Notes: generated by a model not told the origin, from the sequence alone. 64,000 nucleotides of DNA from GCA-002282575 sp964519885 (GCA_964519885.1 CAZFLX010000001.1:117971-181970), one strand, 5' to 3'; positions 9,418-18,750 are shown, numbered from the stretch's first letter. Translations and numbers: made by a program.

Positions 9418-10296
9418 ATGATGTCCGTTTCCGCGCTCAAAAATGTGAGCGCGCGTGACCATTGGCAACTCTTGTTAGCTTGTGCTTTAGCGTTAAGTTT
9501 ACTGGTCATCGACGAGCAAACACAACTCATGGCACAGGCTCGCATGGTGCTGGCCACCCTGATGCAGCCGATTGAACAACTATCGCGCCTGCCCGAAAAA
9601 TGGGTTTCCCAAGGCAATCGTGCCATCACCGACCAAGCCAGCCTGCAAAACGAAGTTGAACGCCTTCGCAATCAATTATTGTTGTTAAACTACGAAAAAC
9701 AACAATCTTTGCAAATTGCTAAAGAAAACGAACGCTTACGTATGCTACTGGGTGTTTCTTCGCGTATTAACCAGGGAAAATTGATGGTCAGTTCTGTTAT
9801 CGATCATAGCCCCAATCCCTTCAAACAAATGCTTAAACTGAACAAAGGCCTTCATGATGGCGTCAAAATGGGTCATCCGGTGATGGATGCCCAAGGCGTG
9901 ATGGGACAAATTGTTTCTGTTGATTATTATGAGAGTGACTTGCTGCTGTTAACCGATGCCGACATGCAAATTCCAGTTATGGTGCAACGTACCGGTGCCA
10001 GAGGCATTTTACAAGGCAAGGGCGCAAGTGATGAGCTGAGTCTGAAATTTTTACCCACCACAGCCAACATTCGCGAAGGCGACTTACTTGAAACTTCAGG
10101 TATCGATGGGCGCTACCCAAGTGGCTTACCCGTTGCAGAAGTGATTGATGTCGAAAGCCAAGCTGGATCGGTATTTTGGAAAATCACCGCTCAACCTTTG
10201 GCGAAACTGATGACCAGCCGCGAATTGCTGATTATTTTCGATGCCAACAAAAGTAATGCACTCGAAAACCATGCCACAAGGACAATTCAACCATGA
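9418..10296 (+). CDS. mreC: Rod-shape protein MreC
   Basis: 292 residues. One membrane segment (about 18-35), a coiled coil (about 70-105) and the two beta-barrel-like lobes of periplasmic MreC (SVIDHSPNPFKQMLKLNKG, GVMGQIVSV, LLLTDADMQIPV). It links MreB to PBP2 and RodA across the inner membrane. Starts 17 bases after mreB and overlaps mreD by 4 bases, so the three are cotranslated. Confidence 0.95.
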   Translation: MMSVSALKNVSARDHWQLLLACALALSLLVIDEQTQLMAQARMVLATLMQPIEQLSRLPEKWVSQGNRAITDQASLQNEVERLRNQLLLLNYEKQQSLQIAKENERLRMLLGVSSRINQGKLMVSSVIDHSPNPFKQMLKLNKGLHDGVKMGHPVMDAQGVMGQIVSVDYYESDLLLLTDADMQIPVMVQRTGARGILQGKGASDELSLKFLPTTANIREGDLLETSGIDGRYPSGLPVAEVIDVESQAGSVFWKITAQPLAKLMTSRELLIIFDANKSNALENHATRTIQP

Positions 10297-10802
10297 TTTT
10301 TTCGGGCGGAGAAGGTGCGCAAGCAAACCATCAGCGTCACTGGATTATTTGGCTGACCTTTGTGGTCGCCCTAATCTTTGACGGCTTAAGCTGGCCGCAA
10401 GACTGGGCAACAGCCATACCCAGTTTAACCCCGTTGGTTTTACTCTACTGGGTGATGGCGATTGCGCAACGCAATTTTGTCATCACGGCTTTTATCTTGG
10501 GTATTTTGCACGATGTCTTGTATCACAGCAGCTTGGGAGCCCACGCACTCGTTTACTTGGCTTTGCTCTACCCGATACTGCATATTCGATTACCCCTTAG
10601 AAACAGTACCTTATTTCAAATGTCCTTGATGGTGGGTTTATGGATGCTAATGCATCAAGCACTGATTTGGTTATTGCATTTAGGACGTTTATCGCAAGAT
10701 CAACAGCTTGCCTTTTGGTTAGCCAGTGTCGTCGCCATGCTGTTATGGCCGCTGGTATTTATTAGCTTACGTAGTTTGCGCCGTCAAATGCGTGTCCGTT
10801 AA
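10293..10802 (+). CDS. mreD: Rod-shape protein MreD
   Basis: 169 residues with about five or six hydrophobic segments and a short basic C-terminus, the usual build of MreD, an integral membrane member of the elongasome. ATGA overlap with mreC. Sequence conservation in this family is low (FILGILHDVLYHSSLGAHAL is the best-conserved part seen), and position in the operon carries much of the call. Confidence 0.9.
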   Translation: MIFSGGEGAQANHQRHWIIWLTFVVALIFDGLSWPQDWATAIPSLTPLVLLYWVMAIAQRNFVITAFILGILHDVLYHSSLGAHALVYLALLYPILHIRLPLRNSTLFQMSLMVGLWMLMHQALIWLLHLGRLSQDQQLAFWLASVVAMLLWPLVFISLRSLRRQMRVR

Positions 10803-10830
10803 TTAAGCTGGCATCAGGAACCGCTTACCC

Positions 10831-12657
10831 ATGCTGATTAACAGCCAACACAGTGATCGAAAAAAAGTTCGACGACGTCTTCTAGTCGCCTTGCTGGTCA
10901 TCCTTATCATGATGTTAATACTCATGTTGCGCATGGTTTGGCTGCAAATTACCCATTACGAAAAATACCAAGAACTGGCCGATGGCAACCGCATTCGGGT
11001 AGAACCCATTGCACCTTCACGCGGTCGCATTCTTGATCGCAACGGTATCATTCTGGCAGACAATCAAACCGTGTATGTGCTGGAACTCCACCGAGACAAC
11101 TTACCTCGCCCCAGAACCTTAGAAGCCGTTAAAGAAAAACTACAACAGCTCACGCCTTACTTTAGCAGTCTCGACGAAAACGCCCTGCGCAATTTATCGC
11201 AGCAATGGTCACGCATGAACCGCCATCAACCTTTTGTACTAGCGCGCATTAGTGAAAACGAAGCGGCACGCTTTGCTGTCGATGAATGGATGCATCCGGG
11301 ATTCGCCATCAATGCGGTTTCACTCAGAACCTACCCGCAAGGCAAACGCGCCTCCCATGTGGTGGGCTATGTCGGGCGCACCACCATTGAAGACCTCAAA
11401 ACCCTCGATCCAGAAAATTATCGCAACACCGATTTTGTTGGCCGAAGTGGCATTGAGCAAAGTTACGAAACACAACTCCATGGTCAAAGTGGGTTGCGCT
11501 ATTTAGAAGTCGATGCCAAAGGACGCGCCATTCGCGAACTCGAACGCATTGCCCCCGTTTCCGGTCAAGACATTCTGCTCACCATCGACCTACCCTTACA
11601 AAACTTTGCCGAAGATTTGCTCGGCAATCGCAAAGGGGCGATTGTGGCGATTGACCCTCGCAATGGCGGTATTTTAGCCCTCGCCTCGACACCGACCTTT
11701 GACCCCAATCAATTTGTTGAAGGCATGAGTAATCAAGACTATCAGCAACTGATTAAAGACCCCAGCAAACCCTTACTCAATCGCGCCACACAAAGTCGTT
11801 ACCCACCTGGGTCAACCATTAAACCTTTTATGGGTATCATTGGTTTAGATACCAACACCATTACCGCCAAAACACGCAAATATGCCGGACCCGCTTTTGA
11901 ATACAAAGGCATGATTTATCGTGACTGGAAAAAAGAAGGTCATGGTATGGTGGATTTAGATATCGCCATCACCCAATCTTCCGATGTGTTCTTTTATGAA
12001 TTGGCATTAGACTTAACCATTAATCGCATGGACACGGGATTACAACAATTTGGTATCGGTGAAAAAACCGGCATTGACTTGGTTTCTGAATCAGCCGGAT
12101 TAAGACCCAACCCAGCCTGGAAAAGACGTGCGCAAAACAAACCCTGGTATCCTGGAGAAACCATTATTGCCGGCATTGGTCAAGGCTATATGCTGACCAC
12201 GCCACTGCAACTAGCCCATGCTACCGCCTTACTGGCGATGAAAGGTGTCGGTTACAAACCTCATCTCAATCAAGCGGCAGTGTCTCCGCTAGAAAGCATA
12301 CAACTCAAAAACCCCGATCACTGGAAAACCGTCATTGATGCCATGGTGAATGTCATGCATGCCCCCAATGGTACGGGCAAAAAAGGGGGCGTGTTAGCCA
12401 ACACCCAAATGGCGGGTAAAACCGGGACCGCACAAGTTGTTGGTTTTGCTAAAGACGCCAAATACAATGCCGAACTCTTGCCCGAAGAACAACGCGACCA
12501 CGCCTTATTTGTAGGCTTTGCGCCCGCCAACAACCCCAGTATTGCCATTGCGATAATGGTTGAAAATGGCGGTTCTGGTGGCGGTACGGCTAGCCCATTA
12601 GCCGGACTGATGGTCGATTTTTGGTTACACAAAAGAACAACGGAAAGCGAGCCATGA
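10831..12657 (+). CDS. mrdA: Penicillin-binding protein 2 (elongasome transpeptidase)
   Basis: 608 residues. N-terminal membrane anchor (about 17-38), dimerisation/pedestal domain starting at RGRILDRNG, and C-terminal transpeptidase domain with SxxK as STIK (after RYPPG), SxN as SSD in ITQSSDVFFY, and KTG in AGKTGTAQVVG. It crosslinks peptidoglycan during rod elongation with RodA as its glycosyltransferase partner. The stop codon overlaps the rodA start (ATGA). Confidence 0.95.
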   Translation: MLINSQHSDRKKVRRRLLVALLVILIMMLILMLRMVWLQITHYEKYQELADGNRIRVEPIAPSRGRILDRNGIILADNQTVYVLELHRDNLPRPRTLEAVKEKLQQLTPYFSSLDENALRNLSQQWSRMNRHQPFVLARISENEAARFAVDEWMHPGFAINAVSLRTYPQGKRASHVVGYVGRTTIEDLKTLDPENYRNTDFVGRSGIEQSYETQLHGQSGLRYLEVDAKGRAIRELERIAPVSGQDILLTIDLPLQNFAEDLLGNRKGAIVAIDPRNGGILALASTPTFDPNQFVEGMSNQDYQQLIKDPSKPLLNRATQSRYPPGSTIKPFMGIIGLDTNTITAKTRKYAGPAFEYKGMIYRDWKKEGHGMVDLDIAITQSSDVFFYELALDLTINRMDTGLQQFGIGEKTGIDLVSESAGLRPNPAWKRRAQNKPWYPGETIIAGIGQGYMLTTPLQLAHATALLAMKGVGYKPHLNQAAVSPLESIQLKNPDHWKTVIDAMVNVMHAPNGTGKKGGVLANTQMAGKTGTAQVVGFAKDAKYNAELLPEEQRDHALFVGFAPANNPSIAIAIMVENGGSGGGTASPLAGLMVDFWLHKRTTESEP

Positions 12658-13781
12658 GCAACCTATTAATGACTCGTCATGCCGGCTTGCGACAATGGCG
12701 TTTTTACTTAGACCCATGGTTATTGGTTGGCATTTTGGCTCTAGCCTCTTTCGGTAGCCTAGTGGTTTACAGTGCTTCTGATGGCGATCTCATCTTTGTC
12801 GAAGCCCATTTAACCAAGCTATTCCTTGCCATGGGCATCATGGTGTTGGCAGCTCAAGTTCCCATTAGCTGGTATCGCAATTTATCGGTTCCTTTGTATT
12901 TAATAGGACTTGCCTTGCTGCTGGCGGTGATGTTCTTTGGTGAAATCAGTAAGGGCGCCCAACGCTGGCTCGATTTTGGCGTGTTTCGTTTCCAACCTTC
13001 AGAAATTATGAAACTGGCCATGCCTGCCACCATAGCTTGGCTATTAGCCAAACAAACCCTACCACCCAACTGGACCCAACTGGGTATTGCACTGCTGATT
13101 TTGCTCATTCCTGTGGCCATCATTGCCAAACAACCCGATTTAGGCACTGCCATTTTGGTGGTGGTTTCCGGTGGTGCAGTGATCTTTTTTGCTGGTCTTT
13201 CATGGAAACTGATCAGCAGTATCATTGCCTTGATAGCCGTGACCGCCCCTATTGCATGGAATTTTTTACACGACTACCAACAAAAACGCGTACTGATGTT
13301 TCTCGACCCAGAAAGCGACCCCTTAGGTGCTGGCTATCACATCATTCAATCCAAAATTGCCATTGGTTCGGGCGGACTAGAAGGCAAGGGCTGGCGTAAC
13401 GGCTCGCAAACGCAACTCGACTTTTTACCCGAAAGTCACACCGACTTTGTATTTTCTGTCTTAGCAGAAGAATGGGGATTATTGGGTGTTAGTTTATTAT
13501 TGGCGCTTTATGCCTTTGTGATTCTACGTGGACTCTACATTGCTTGGTATGCGCGTGATAGCTTCGGACAACTGATGGCAGGCGCCATTACCATGAGTTT
13601 TTTCATTTATGTGTTCATTAATATTGGCATGGTTTCTGGACTACTCCCCGTGGTTGGCGTCCCCTTACCCATCATCAGCTATGGCGGAACATCACTGGTC
13701 ACCCTGATGCTCGGCTTTGGCATTCTCATGTCGATTCATGCCGAACATAAACGCCAAGCCAAACCCTTACATGCCAGTTAA
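12654..13781 (+). CDS. rodA: Rod-shape peptidoglycan glycosyltransferase RodA
   Basis: 375 residues of the SEDS family with about ten membrane segments. Conserved pieces seen: GAQRWLDFGVFRFQPSEIMKL (shortened here), AKQPDLGTA, GRNG-like GWRNGSQTQLDFLPESHTDF with the catalytic aspartate region, and PLPIISYGGTS near the end. It polymerises lipid II with PBP2. The ATG at 12654 overlaps the mrdA stop; an upstream in-frame start at 12621 lies inside mrdA and is less likely. Confidence 0.95.
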   Translation: MSNLLMTRHAGLRQWRFYLDPWLLVGILALASFGSLVVYSASDGDLIFVEAHLTKLFLAMGIMVLAAQVPISWYRNLSVPLYLIGLALLLAVMFFGEISKGAQRWLDFGVFRFQPSEIMKLAMPATIAWLLAKQTLPPNWTQLGIALLILLIPVAIIAKQPDLGTAILVVVSGGAVIFFAGLSWKLISSIIALIAVTAPIAWNFLHDYQQKRVLMFLDPESDPLGAGYHIIQSKIAIGSGGLEGKGWRNGSQTQLDFLPESHTDFVFSVLAEEWGLLGVSLLLALYAFVILRGLYIAWYARDSFGQLMAGAITMSFFIYVFINIGMVSGLLPVVGVPLPIISYGGTSLVTLMLGFGILMSIHAEHKRQAKPLHAS

Positions 13782-13852
13782 ACCCTTTAGTCAACTGGCA
13801 GCATCTGTTAAAATGAAGGTCTATTTACTGATACGGCCAAGGAAAGACCCCG

Positions 13853-15028
13853 ATGAAAACTCCCTTTTCAACCGTTAAAACCCTTTGCATAGCCTTGTGT
13901 GCTAGCCTAATTACCAGCTATTCGAGCAGCAGCTTCGCTGAAACCATCGTCGTACCCGATCCTCCCCAACTGGCTGCAAAAGCTTGGATCATGATTGACT
14001 TCGATAGCGGTCGTGTACTTGCCGAAAACAATGCCAGCATGCGTGTTGAACCTGCATCCCTGACTAAAATCATGAGCAGTTATATTATTTCGCGCGAACT
14101 GGCCAATAAGCGTTTATCCATGAGCGACATGGTCACCATCAGTCAAGATGCTTGGAAACAAGAAGGTTCGCGCTCGTTTATTAATGTGGGCGCACAAATC
14201 CCCGTTGAAGTCTTGGTGCATGGCATGATCATTCAATCGGGCAATGATGCGACAGTCGCCCTGGCAGAAAAAGTAGCAGGCAGCAGCGAAGTCTTCTCAC
14301 AACTCATGAATGAGCACGCTAAACGCCTGGGAGCCAAAAACACCAACTTTGTTAACCCAACCGGACTCCCTCATCCAGACCACTACACCACTGCCGAAGA
14401 TATGGCTAAAATTGCTGTGGCAGAAATCAAAGAATATCCCGAAATTTACAGTATTTACGCGAAAAAAGAATACACCTGGAACGGCATCAAACAACAAAAC
14501 CGGAACCGTTTATTGTGGCAAGATGAAACCGTCGATGGCATGAAAACCGGACACACCAACTCAGCAGGTTACTGCCTAGTCGCCTCGGCAAAACGCGGCA
14601 ATATGCGCTTGGTCACGGTCATTTTAGGAGCCGATAGCGAAAAAGCGCGTATTCAAGAAACACAAAAACTCATTAACTATGGCTTCCGTTTTTATGAAAC
14701 CCATCAGCTTTATAAAGCCGAACAAGCACTGCAACAAGTACGTGTCTGGCAAGGTCAAGCGGACGAAGTTTCTATTGGCACGGCAGACGCGCTCAATTTG
14801 ACCATCCCGCGCGGTCAATACGACAAGCTGAAACCGGTGATAGAATTTCAACCCGATTTGGTTGCTCCGATTCAAAAAGGACAAACCATTGGCTCGTTAA
14901 AAGTCATGTTAGCAGAAAAAGAGTTGGCTTCATTGCCTTTAGTTGCCATGAGTGATGTGGCCGAAGGTGGCTTTTTTAAACGTGTGATCGACCAAGCCAA
15001 AATGGCATTGATTCGCCTAACCCAATAA
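13853..15028 (+). CDS. dacA: D-alanyl-D-alanine carboxypeptidase (PBP5/6 type)
   Basis: 391 residues. Signal peptide ending at SSFAE (about 29), then the penicilloyl serine transferase domain: SxxK as SLTK in EPASLTKIMSSY, SxN as SGN in IQSGNDATVA, KTG in GMKTGHTNSAGYC. The C-terminal beta domain (about 285-375) and a terminal amphipathic helix (FFKRVIDQAKMALIRL) that anchors to the inner membrane are present. It trims D-Ala from pentapeptides. Lies 71 bases after rodA; AGGA sits before the ATG. dacA is the standard name for this locus position; dacC would be equally fitting. Confidence 0.92.
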   Translation: MKTPFSTVKTLCIALCASLITSYSSSSFAETIVVPDPPQLAAKAWIMIDFDSGRVLAENNASMRVEPASLTKIMSSYIISRELANKRLSMSDMVTISQDAWKQEGSRSFINVGAQIPVEVLVHGMIIQSGNDATVALAEKVAGSSEVFSQLMNEHAKRLGAKNTNFVNPTGLPHPDHYTTAEDMAKIAVAEIKEYPEIYSIYAKKEYTWNGIKQQNRNRLLWQDETVDGMKTGHTNSAGYCLVASAKRGNMRLVTVILGADSEKARIQETQKLINYGFRFYETHQLYKAEQALQQVRVWQGQADEVSIGTADALNLTIPRGQYDKLKPVIEFQPDLVAPIQKGQTIGSLKVMLAEKELASLPLVAMSDVAEGGFFKRVIDQAKMALIRLTQ

Positions 15029-15044
15029 GCTAAGGACATTTGCA

Positions 15045-15341
15045 ATGAGTGACACCAAAATTCATGCTCTACCCGAAGACCCCAAGGAAACCTTACTCGA
15101 ATTTCCTTGTTCATTTGCTGTGAAAGCAATGGGACGTGCTGGCTGTGACTTTGATGCCTTAGTGGTTAGCTTAATGCGCCCCTTTGTGCCAGACCTAGGC
15201 GAAGCTGCGGTGAAAACGCGCCCTTCTAAAGCGGGCAATTTCACTGCCGTAACCGTCACCTTTACCGCGCACAGTAAAGAGCAAATCGACAATGTGTATT
15301 ATGCCTTAACGGGACACCCCGACGTGTTGATGGCGCTTTAA
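15045..15341 (+). CDS. ybeD: YbeD/DUF493 regulatory-like protein
   Basis: 98 residues, single ferredoxin-like (ACT-resembling) domain of the YbeD family, found between dacA and lipB in many gammaproteobacteria. Seen: LLEFPCSFAVKAMG, KAGNFTAVTVTFTA, and the C-terminal YYALTGHPDVLMAL. The function is unknown; location suggests a link to lipoate or wall metabolism. 16 bases after dacA, 4 bases before the lipB start. Confidence 0.9.
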   Translation: MSDTKIHALPEDPKETLLEFPCSFAVKAMGRAGCDFDALVVSLMRPFVPDLGEAAVKTRPSKAGNFTAVTVTFTAHSKEQIDNVYYALTGHPDVLMAL

Positions 15342-15345
15342 TCCC

Positions 15346-16005
15346 TTGCTGATTGTCAGAACGCTTGGCTGCCAAAAGTATCGAACGGTTTGGCAGCGTA
15401 TGCAAGATTTCACCCGCACGCGTGACGAACAAACAGCCGATGAGCTTTGGTTATGTCAGCATTCGCCAGTCTTCACGCAAGGGCAAGCCGGTGATGCCAG
15501 CCATCTCGGTCAACTGGGGGATATTCCCTTAGTAAATAGCGACCGTGGCGGCCAGGTCACTTATCACGCGCCCGGTCAGTTGGTTTTCTATCCCTTAATG
15601 CAGTTGAATCGACATGGCTTAGGCGTTAAAGCATTTGTTGAACAACTGGAACAGATTGGCATGGACCTACTGAATTGTGGCGGTATTAACGCCAGCCGAT
15701 TAACGGGCAAACCGGGACTCTATGTGGATGGTGATAAAATCGCCTCATTGGGGCTTAAAATTAAACGCGGTTGCAGTTATCATGGCATGGCAATTAACAT
15801 CGACATGGACTTAACCCCATTTCAACGTATTACGCCCTGTGGTTTAGCGGGTATGAACATGACACAATGGTCGGCTCACGCACCCACACCCGACTGGCAC
15901 TGGCTTTGCCAACAGCTTATCCGTATCGTCGAACAAAGATTTCATTATTCATCGCTTAGACTTGAGGCTCAGGAAACATCATGGCACTGTCCGACATCCC
16001 CGTAG
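15346..16005 (+). CDS. lipB: Octanoyltransferase LipB
   Basis: 219 residues. LipB moves the octanoyl group from acyl carrier protein to lipoyl domains. Seen: the RGGQVTYHAPGQLV motif, the catalytic lysine region GDKIASLGLKIKRGCSYHG and the cysteine in ITPCGLAGM. The reading frame opens with TTG (15346) and has no clear Shine-Dalgarno; alignment of the N-terminus with E. coli LipB supports this start, and translation may be coupled to ybeD. Overlaps lipA by 25 bases. Confidence 0.93.
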   Translation: MLIVRTLGCQKYRTVWQRMQDFTRTRDEQTADELWLCQHSPVFTQGQAGDASHLGQLGDIPLVNSDRGGQVTYHAPGQLVFYPLMQLNRHGLGVKAFVEQLEQIGMDLLNCGGINASRLTGKPGLYVDGDKIASLGLKIKRGCSYHGMAINIDMDLTPFQRITPCGLAGMNMTQWSAHAPTPDWHWLCQQLIRIVEQRFHYSSLRLEAQETSWHCPTSP

Positions 16006-16949
16006 TGACCAACCATCCTTACGCACTGGCAGAAAAAAAGGTCAAATCCCTACGACTCGACCATGACCCCAGCGCACCGCGTAGCCAAAAACCGCGTTGG
16101 ATTAAAGCCCAACTGCCCAAAGCACAAGATATTCATCGCATTAGTGAATTGAAAAACATTATGCGTGAACAAAAGTTGCATAGTGTGTGCGAAGAAGCCA
16201 GTTGCCCCAATCTACCCGAATGTTTCGGTCATGGTACGGCCACTTTTATGATTTTGGGTGATATTTGCACACGCAAATGCCCCTTCTGCGATGTCACTCA
16301 CGGTCGCCCTAACGCGCCTGATGCTGACGAGCCACGCAAACTCGCCGAGACAGTCGCACGCATGGGATTGAAATACGTCGTGATCACCTCGGTTGACCGA
16401 GATGACTTACCCGATGGCGGTGCAGGTCACTTTGCTGCCGTCATTCGAGCTTTGCGTACCACCTGTCCTGAATTAACCATCGAAATACTCACGCCCGACT
16501 TCCGTGGTTGCTTAGAAACTGCTGTCGAAATTTTGGTGCAAAACCCACCCGATGTGTTCAATCACAATTTAGAAACCGTACCCAGCATTTACCGCCGAGT
16601 ACGCCCTGGTGCTGACTATGCGCATTCATTACGCCTGTTGCAAAGCATCAAACAACGCTTGCCGAATGTGCCGACCAAATCGGGAATTATGTTAGGTGTC
16701 GGTGAAACCGATGCGGAATTACTGCAAGTGCTCAACGATTTACGTGCGCATCAAGTCGAATGGTTGACACTGGGACAATACTTACAGCCCACCCCACACC
16801 ATCTACCTGTCGAGCGTTATGTCACCCCAGAAGCCTTCGATGGTTTTGCCGAGCAAGCCAAAGCGCTCGGCTTTGTGCAAGTCGCTTCTGGCCCGATGGT
16901 TAGGTCATCTTACCATGCCGATTTGCAGGCAAAGGGTAAGTTGGTGTGA
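15981..16949 (+). CDS. lipA: Lipoyl synthase LipA
   Basis: 322 residues, radical SAM enzyme that inserts two sulfurs into octanoyl groups. Both cluster motifs are intact: the auxiliary CEEASCPNLPEC and the radical SAM CTRKCPFCDV. The C-terminal serine ligand lies in VRSSYHAD. The ATG is within lipB, a tight overlap that suggests coupled translation of the two lipoate genes. Confidence 0.96.
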   Translation: MALSDIPVVTNHPYALAEKKVKSLRLDHDPSAPRSQKPRWIKAQLPKAQDIHRISELKNIMREQKLHSVCEEASCPNLPECFGHGTATFMILGDICTRKCPFCDVTHGRPNAPDADEPRKLAETVARMGLKYVVITSVDRDDLPDGGAGHFAAVIRALRTTCPELTIEILTPDFRGCLETAVEILVQNPPDVFNHNLETVPSIYRRVRPGADYAHSLRLLQSIKQRLPNVPTKSGIMLGVGETDAELLQVLNDLRAHQVEWLTLGQYLQPTPHHLPVERYVTPEAFDGFAEQAKALGFVQVASGPMVRSSYHADLQAKGKLV

Positions 16950-16984
16950 ATGGTTTCGATAATTGTAGTTACAATCTAGCAGGA

Positions 16985-17272
16985 TCATAAGTAACGTGTT
17001 GGGTCTTGCCTACCATGAAGTACACGCAGGATAATCAGAGTATCGTGAGTAGCACTATAGTAAATAATATGCTCACTGCAAACGCTTCGTCTTGTTTCGG
17101 CACGAATATGAGACACGTCTTGCCCCATTTCAGGGTTGGCATCCAGTAGCGTAAAATGAAATTGAAATTGCGACAGATAACTCTGCGCTTGTTGTTGACC
17201 AAAATTTTCCAAACTGTACTTAAAAATAGCTTTTAAATCCTGACTAGCAAGTTTGTTGATTTGTAGCTTCAT
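16985..17272 (-). CDS. parE: ParE/RelE-family toxin
   Basis: 95 residues with the ParE/RelE pattern: LASQDLKAIFKYSLENFGQQQA at the N-terminal helices (shortened here), HIIYYSATHDTLIILRVLHGRQDP at the end (shortened). ParE toxins block gyrase, RelE relatives cut mRNA; the RVLHGRQD ending favours ParE. Start ATG overlaps the antitoxin stop by 4 bases. Confidence 0.8.
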   Translation of the reverse strand: MKLQINKLASQDLKAIFKYSLENFGQQQAQSYLSQFQFHFTLLDANPEMGQDVSHIRAETRRSVCSEHIIYYSATHDTLIILRVLHGRQDPTRYL

Positions 17273-17505
17273 TGCGTTTTCAGGCTAGAAACCGCTTGCT
17301 GGTAAATGTCTTGCAAGCTCAAGTCTGTTGCTTCATCTACCCCCACATCATTCAACATTTCACGCAATTGTGTCTCTGCTTTTAAGCGCTGGTCTTGAGC
17401 GATGAGCTCGCCAATATAAGCACTGGCAGTCTCCCAATGTCCATTAAGTCGTTCAAGCAAGTAATCATGAACGCGATCACTGAGTTCGAGTTGTAATGTC
17501 GCCAT
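17269..17505 (-). CDS. parD: ParD-like antitoxin
   Basis: 78 residues from the ATG at 17505, which has GAGGA 7 bases upstream (an ATG at 17511 is too near the SD). N-terminal ribbon-helix-helix-like stretch (ATLQLELSDRVHDYLLERL) and C-terminal acidic helix that would cover the toxin. First gene of the pair and expected to repress its own promoter. Confidence 0.72.
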   Translation of the reverse strand: MATLQLELSDRVHDYLLERLNGHWETASAYIGELIAQDQRLKAETQLREMLNDVGVDEATDLSLQDIYQQAVSSLKTQ

Positions 17506-17539
17506 GTTCATTCCTCTTTTTTTATTGCCAAATTATACG

Positions 17540-17818
17540 TTATTTTTTCTTAATTAACCGCTTCCCCTTCTCCACCATCAACAAGCTGGTCATTTGCTGA
17601 TACAAATCGAACAAAAAGACTACCCGCTCACCATCGTTATTTGCGCCTTTGTAGCCATAAGCGGCATCGACGACTTTATCTAGTTTGGCGCGGGCTTTGG
17701 CTAAATCGGACGGCATGGTGTGCGGGTCGTAAATGTCAGCTAAAGACGCATCGGGAAATTTGGCGCGAACATCGAGTACCGTTTGGGCGGCGGTTTCGAT
17801 GGCGTTCATTGCCCTCAC
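17540..17818 (-). pseudogene. C-terminal fragment of an MmeI-like DNA methyltransferase
   Basis: A 92-codon open stretch matching only the very end of large class I SAM-dependent methyltransferases of the MmeI/YeeA type (ILDVRA-like VLDVRAKFPDASLADIYDP, then LDKVVDAAYGY and ERVVFLFDLYQQM). The catalytic parts are missing. It abuts the palindromic repeat at 17811-17862, beyond which another piece of the same type of gene is found. Not expected to be functional. Confidence 0.65.
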
Positions 17819-17862
17819 CCTAGCCCTCTCTCACTGGGAGAGGGTTGGCGTGAGGGTGACGT
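17811..17862. repeat. REP-like palindromic repeat
   Basis: Imperfect palindrome: CCCTCACCCTAGCCCTCTC, a short centre with CACTGG, and GAGAGGGTTGGCGTGAGGG. Such CCCTCTCCC palindromes occur as dispersed repeats in many proteobacteria. It sits exactly at the junction between the two fragments of the broken methyltransferase gene and supplies the stop codon for the upstream fragment. Confidence 0.75.
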
Positions 17863-18000
17863 GTTAAGGATATAAAACAGAGTGGCGATATGGTGCGCCC
17901 AATCACTGCCATCATCTTTCGTTTTGTTCTCGATATAGTCGTGAAATTGGCGTTTCTCGAAAATATTGGTGTCTTCGTCAAACACCCCACCAAGTTCTTG
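17820..18000 (-). pseudogene. Internal/N-terminal fragment of the same MmeI-like gene
   Basis: On the minus strand the frame from about 18000 reads GVFDEDTNIFEKRQFHDYI, then KTKDDGSDWAHHIATLFYIL and NT, typical of the helical spacer region near the N-terminus of MmeI-like enzymes (usual form LFAEDTGIF...DGSDL...LFQVLNT). It then runs into the palindromic repeat and stops. The central methyltransferase domain that should follow is deleted. A decayed restriction-modification gene is inferred. Confidence 0.55.
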
Positions 18001-18092
18001 TCACCAAACTGTCATCTTAATGCCATCTGGCTGTCACATAGCTTACCCATAATTCTACAGGTAATTTATCAAACCCTGTGGAGTTCTCCCGA

Positions 18093-18662
18093 ATGAAAAA
18101 ACTAATTTTGGCTGCTTTAGCCGCTGCGACTTTAGCTGGCTGTGCCACAACACCTAGCCCCTTCACCAACGCTAAAGACGAATACGAAGCTAAGAACGAT
18201 TTCTACATGGGCTTCTACGAAAACCGTACTTACATTTTCGATGACGCTAAAGTTTGGTCTGAGTTTGTACAATTTGGTGAGCCAACCTTCCGCAATACCA
18301 TGATTGGTCAAGCGGCTAAAGGCGGTACCTTGGTTGTGGGCTTAACCAAAGCTCAAGCGAAAGCCTTAGAGAAAAAACAGGCACCCTACATGGCCTCGTT
18401 AGAAGTTTACAATGGTAAATTGTCGTTAGCCGAAGACATGTATGCCGAAGTCTATGATGGTACAAAATACATGGTATTTACTGATAATAAGTCTTTACGC
18501 ACTTATTTAGAGAAGGTTCAAGCACAAGGTTTTACCGATAAAGCAGCCGGCCCTAATGGTCGCGATGTGCTATATGTTGGTCATGCCAGCAAACCAACAG
18601 CTGCGGCGGAAACCTTCAAAAAAGCACATAGCAAGGCTGAAAAAGTTTCTGCTAAGCACTAA
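18093..18662 (+). CDS. Orphan lipoprotein of unknown function
   Basis: 189 residues from the ATG at 18093 (GTGGAG 10 bases upstream). Lipoprotein signal with lipobox LAGC, Cys21 as the likely lipidation site. The mature part has many Y, K and F residues, a short repeat of YDGTKYMVF/YNGKLSLAE-like strands and a lysine/alanine-rich tail. I do not recognise a family. It has its own terminator and no operon partner, and borders the decayed methyltransferase. Confidence 0.75.
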   Translation: MKKLILAALAAATLAGCATTPSPFTNAKDEYEAKNDFYMGFYENRTYIFDDAKVWSEFVQFGEPTFRNTMIGQAAKGGTLVVGLTKAQAKALEKKQAPYMASLEVYNGKLSLAEDMYAEVYDGTKYMVFTDNKSLRTYLEKVQAQGFTDKAAGPNGRDVLYVGHASKPTAAAETFKKAHSKAEKVSAKH

Positions 18663-18698
18663 TTAAGCTTCTTGGCTTGATGCTCAGCATCATGCAAT

Positions 18699-18729
18699 AA
18701 AAAAGCCACTGTTTCCAGTGGCTTTTTCG
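18699..18729. terminator. Bidirectional intrinsic terminator
   Basis: A-run, stem AAGCCACT, loop GTTTCC, AGTGGCTT and a T-run. Placed between the convergent lipoprotein gene and htpG. Confidence 0.88.
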
Positions 18730-18750
18730 TTCGGCGATTAAAACCTCTGC

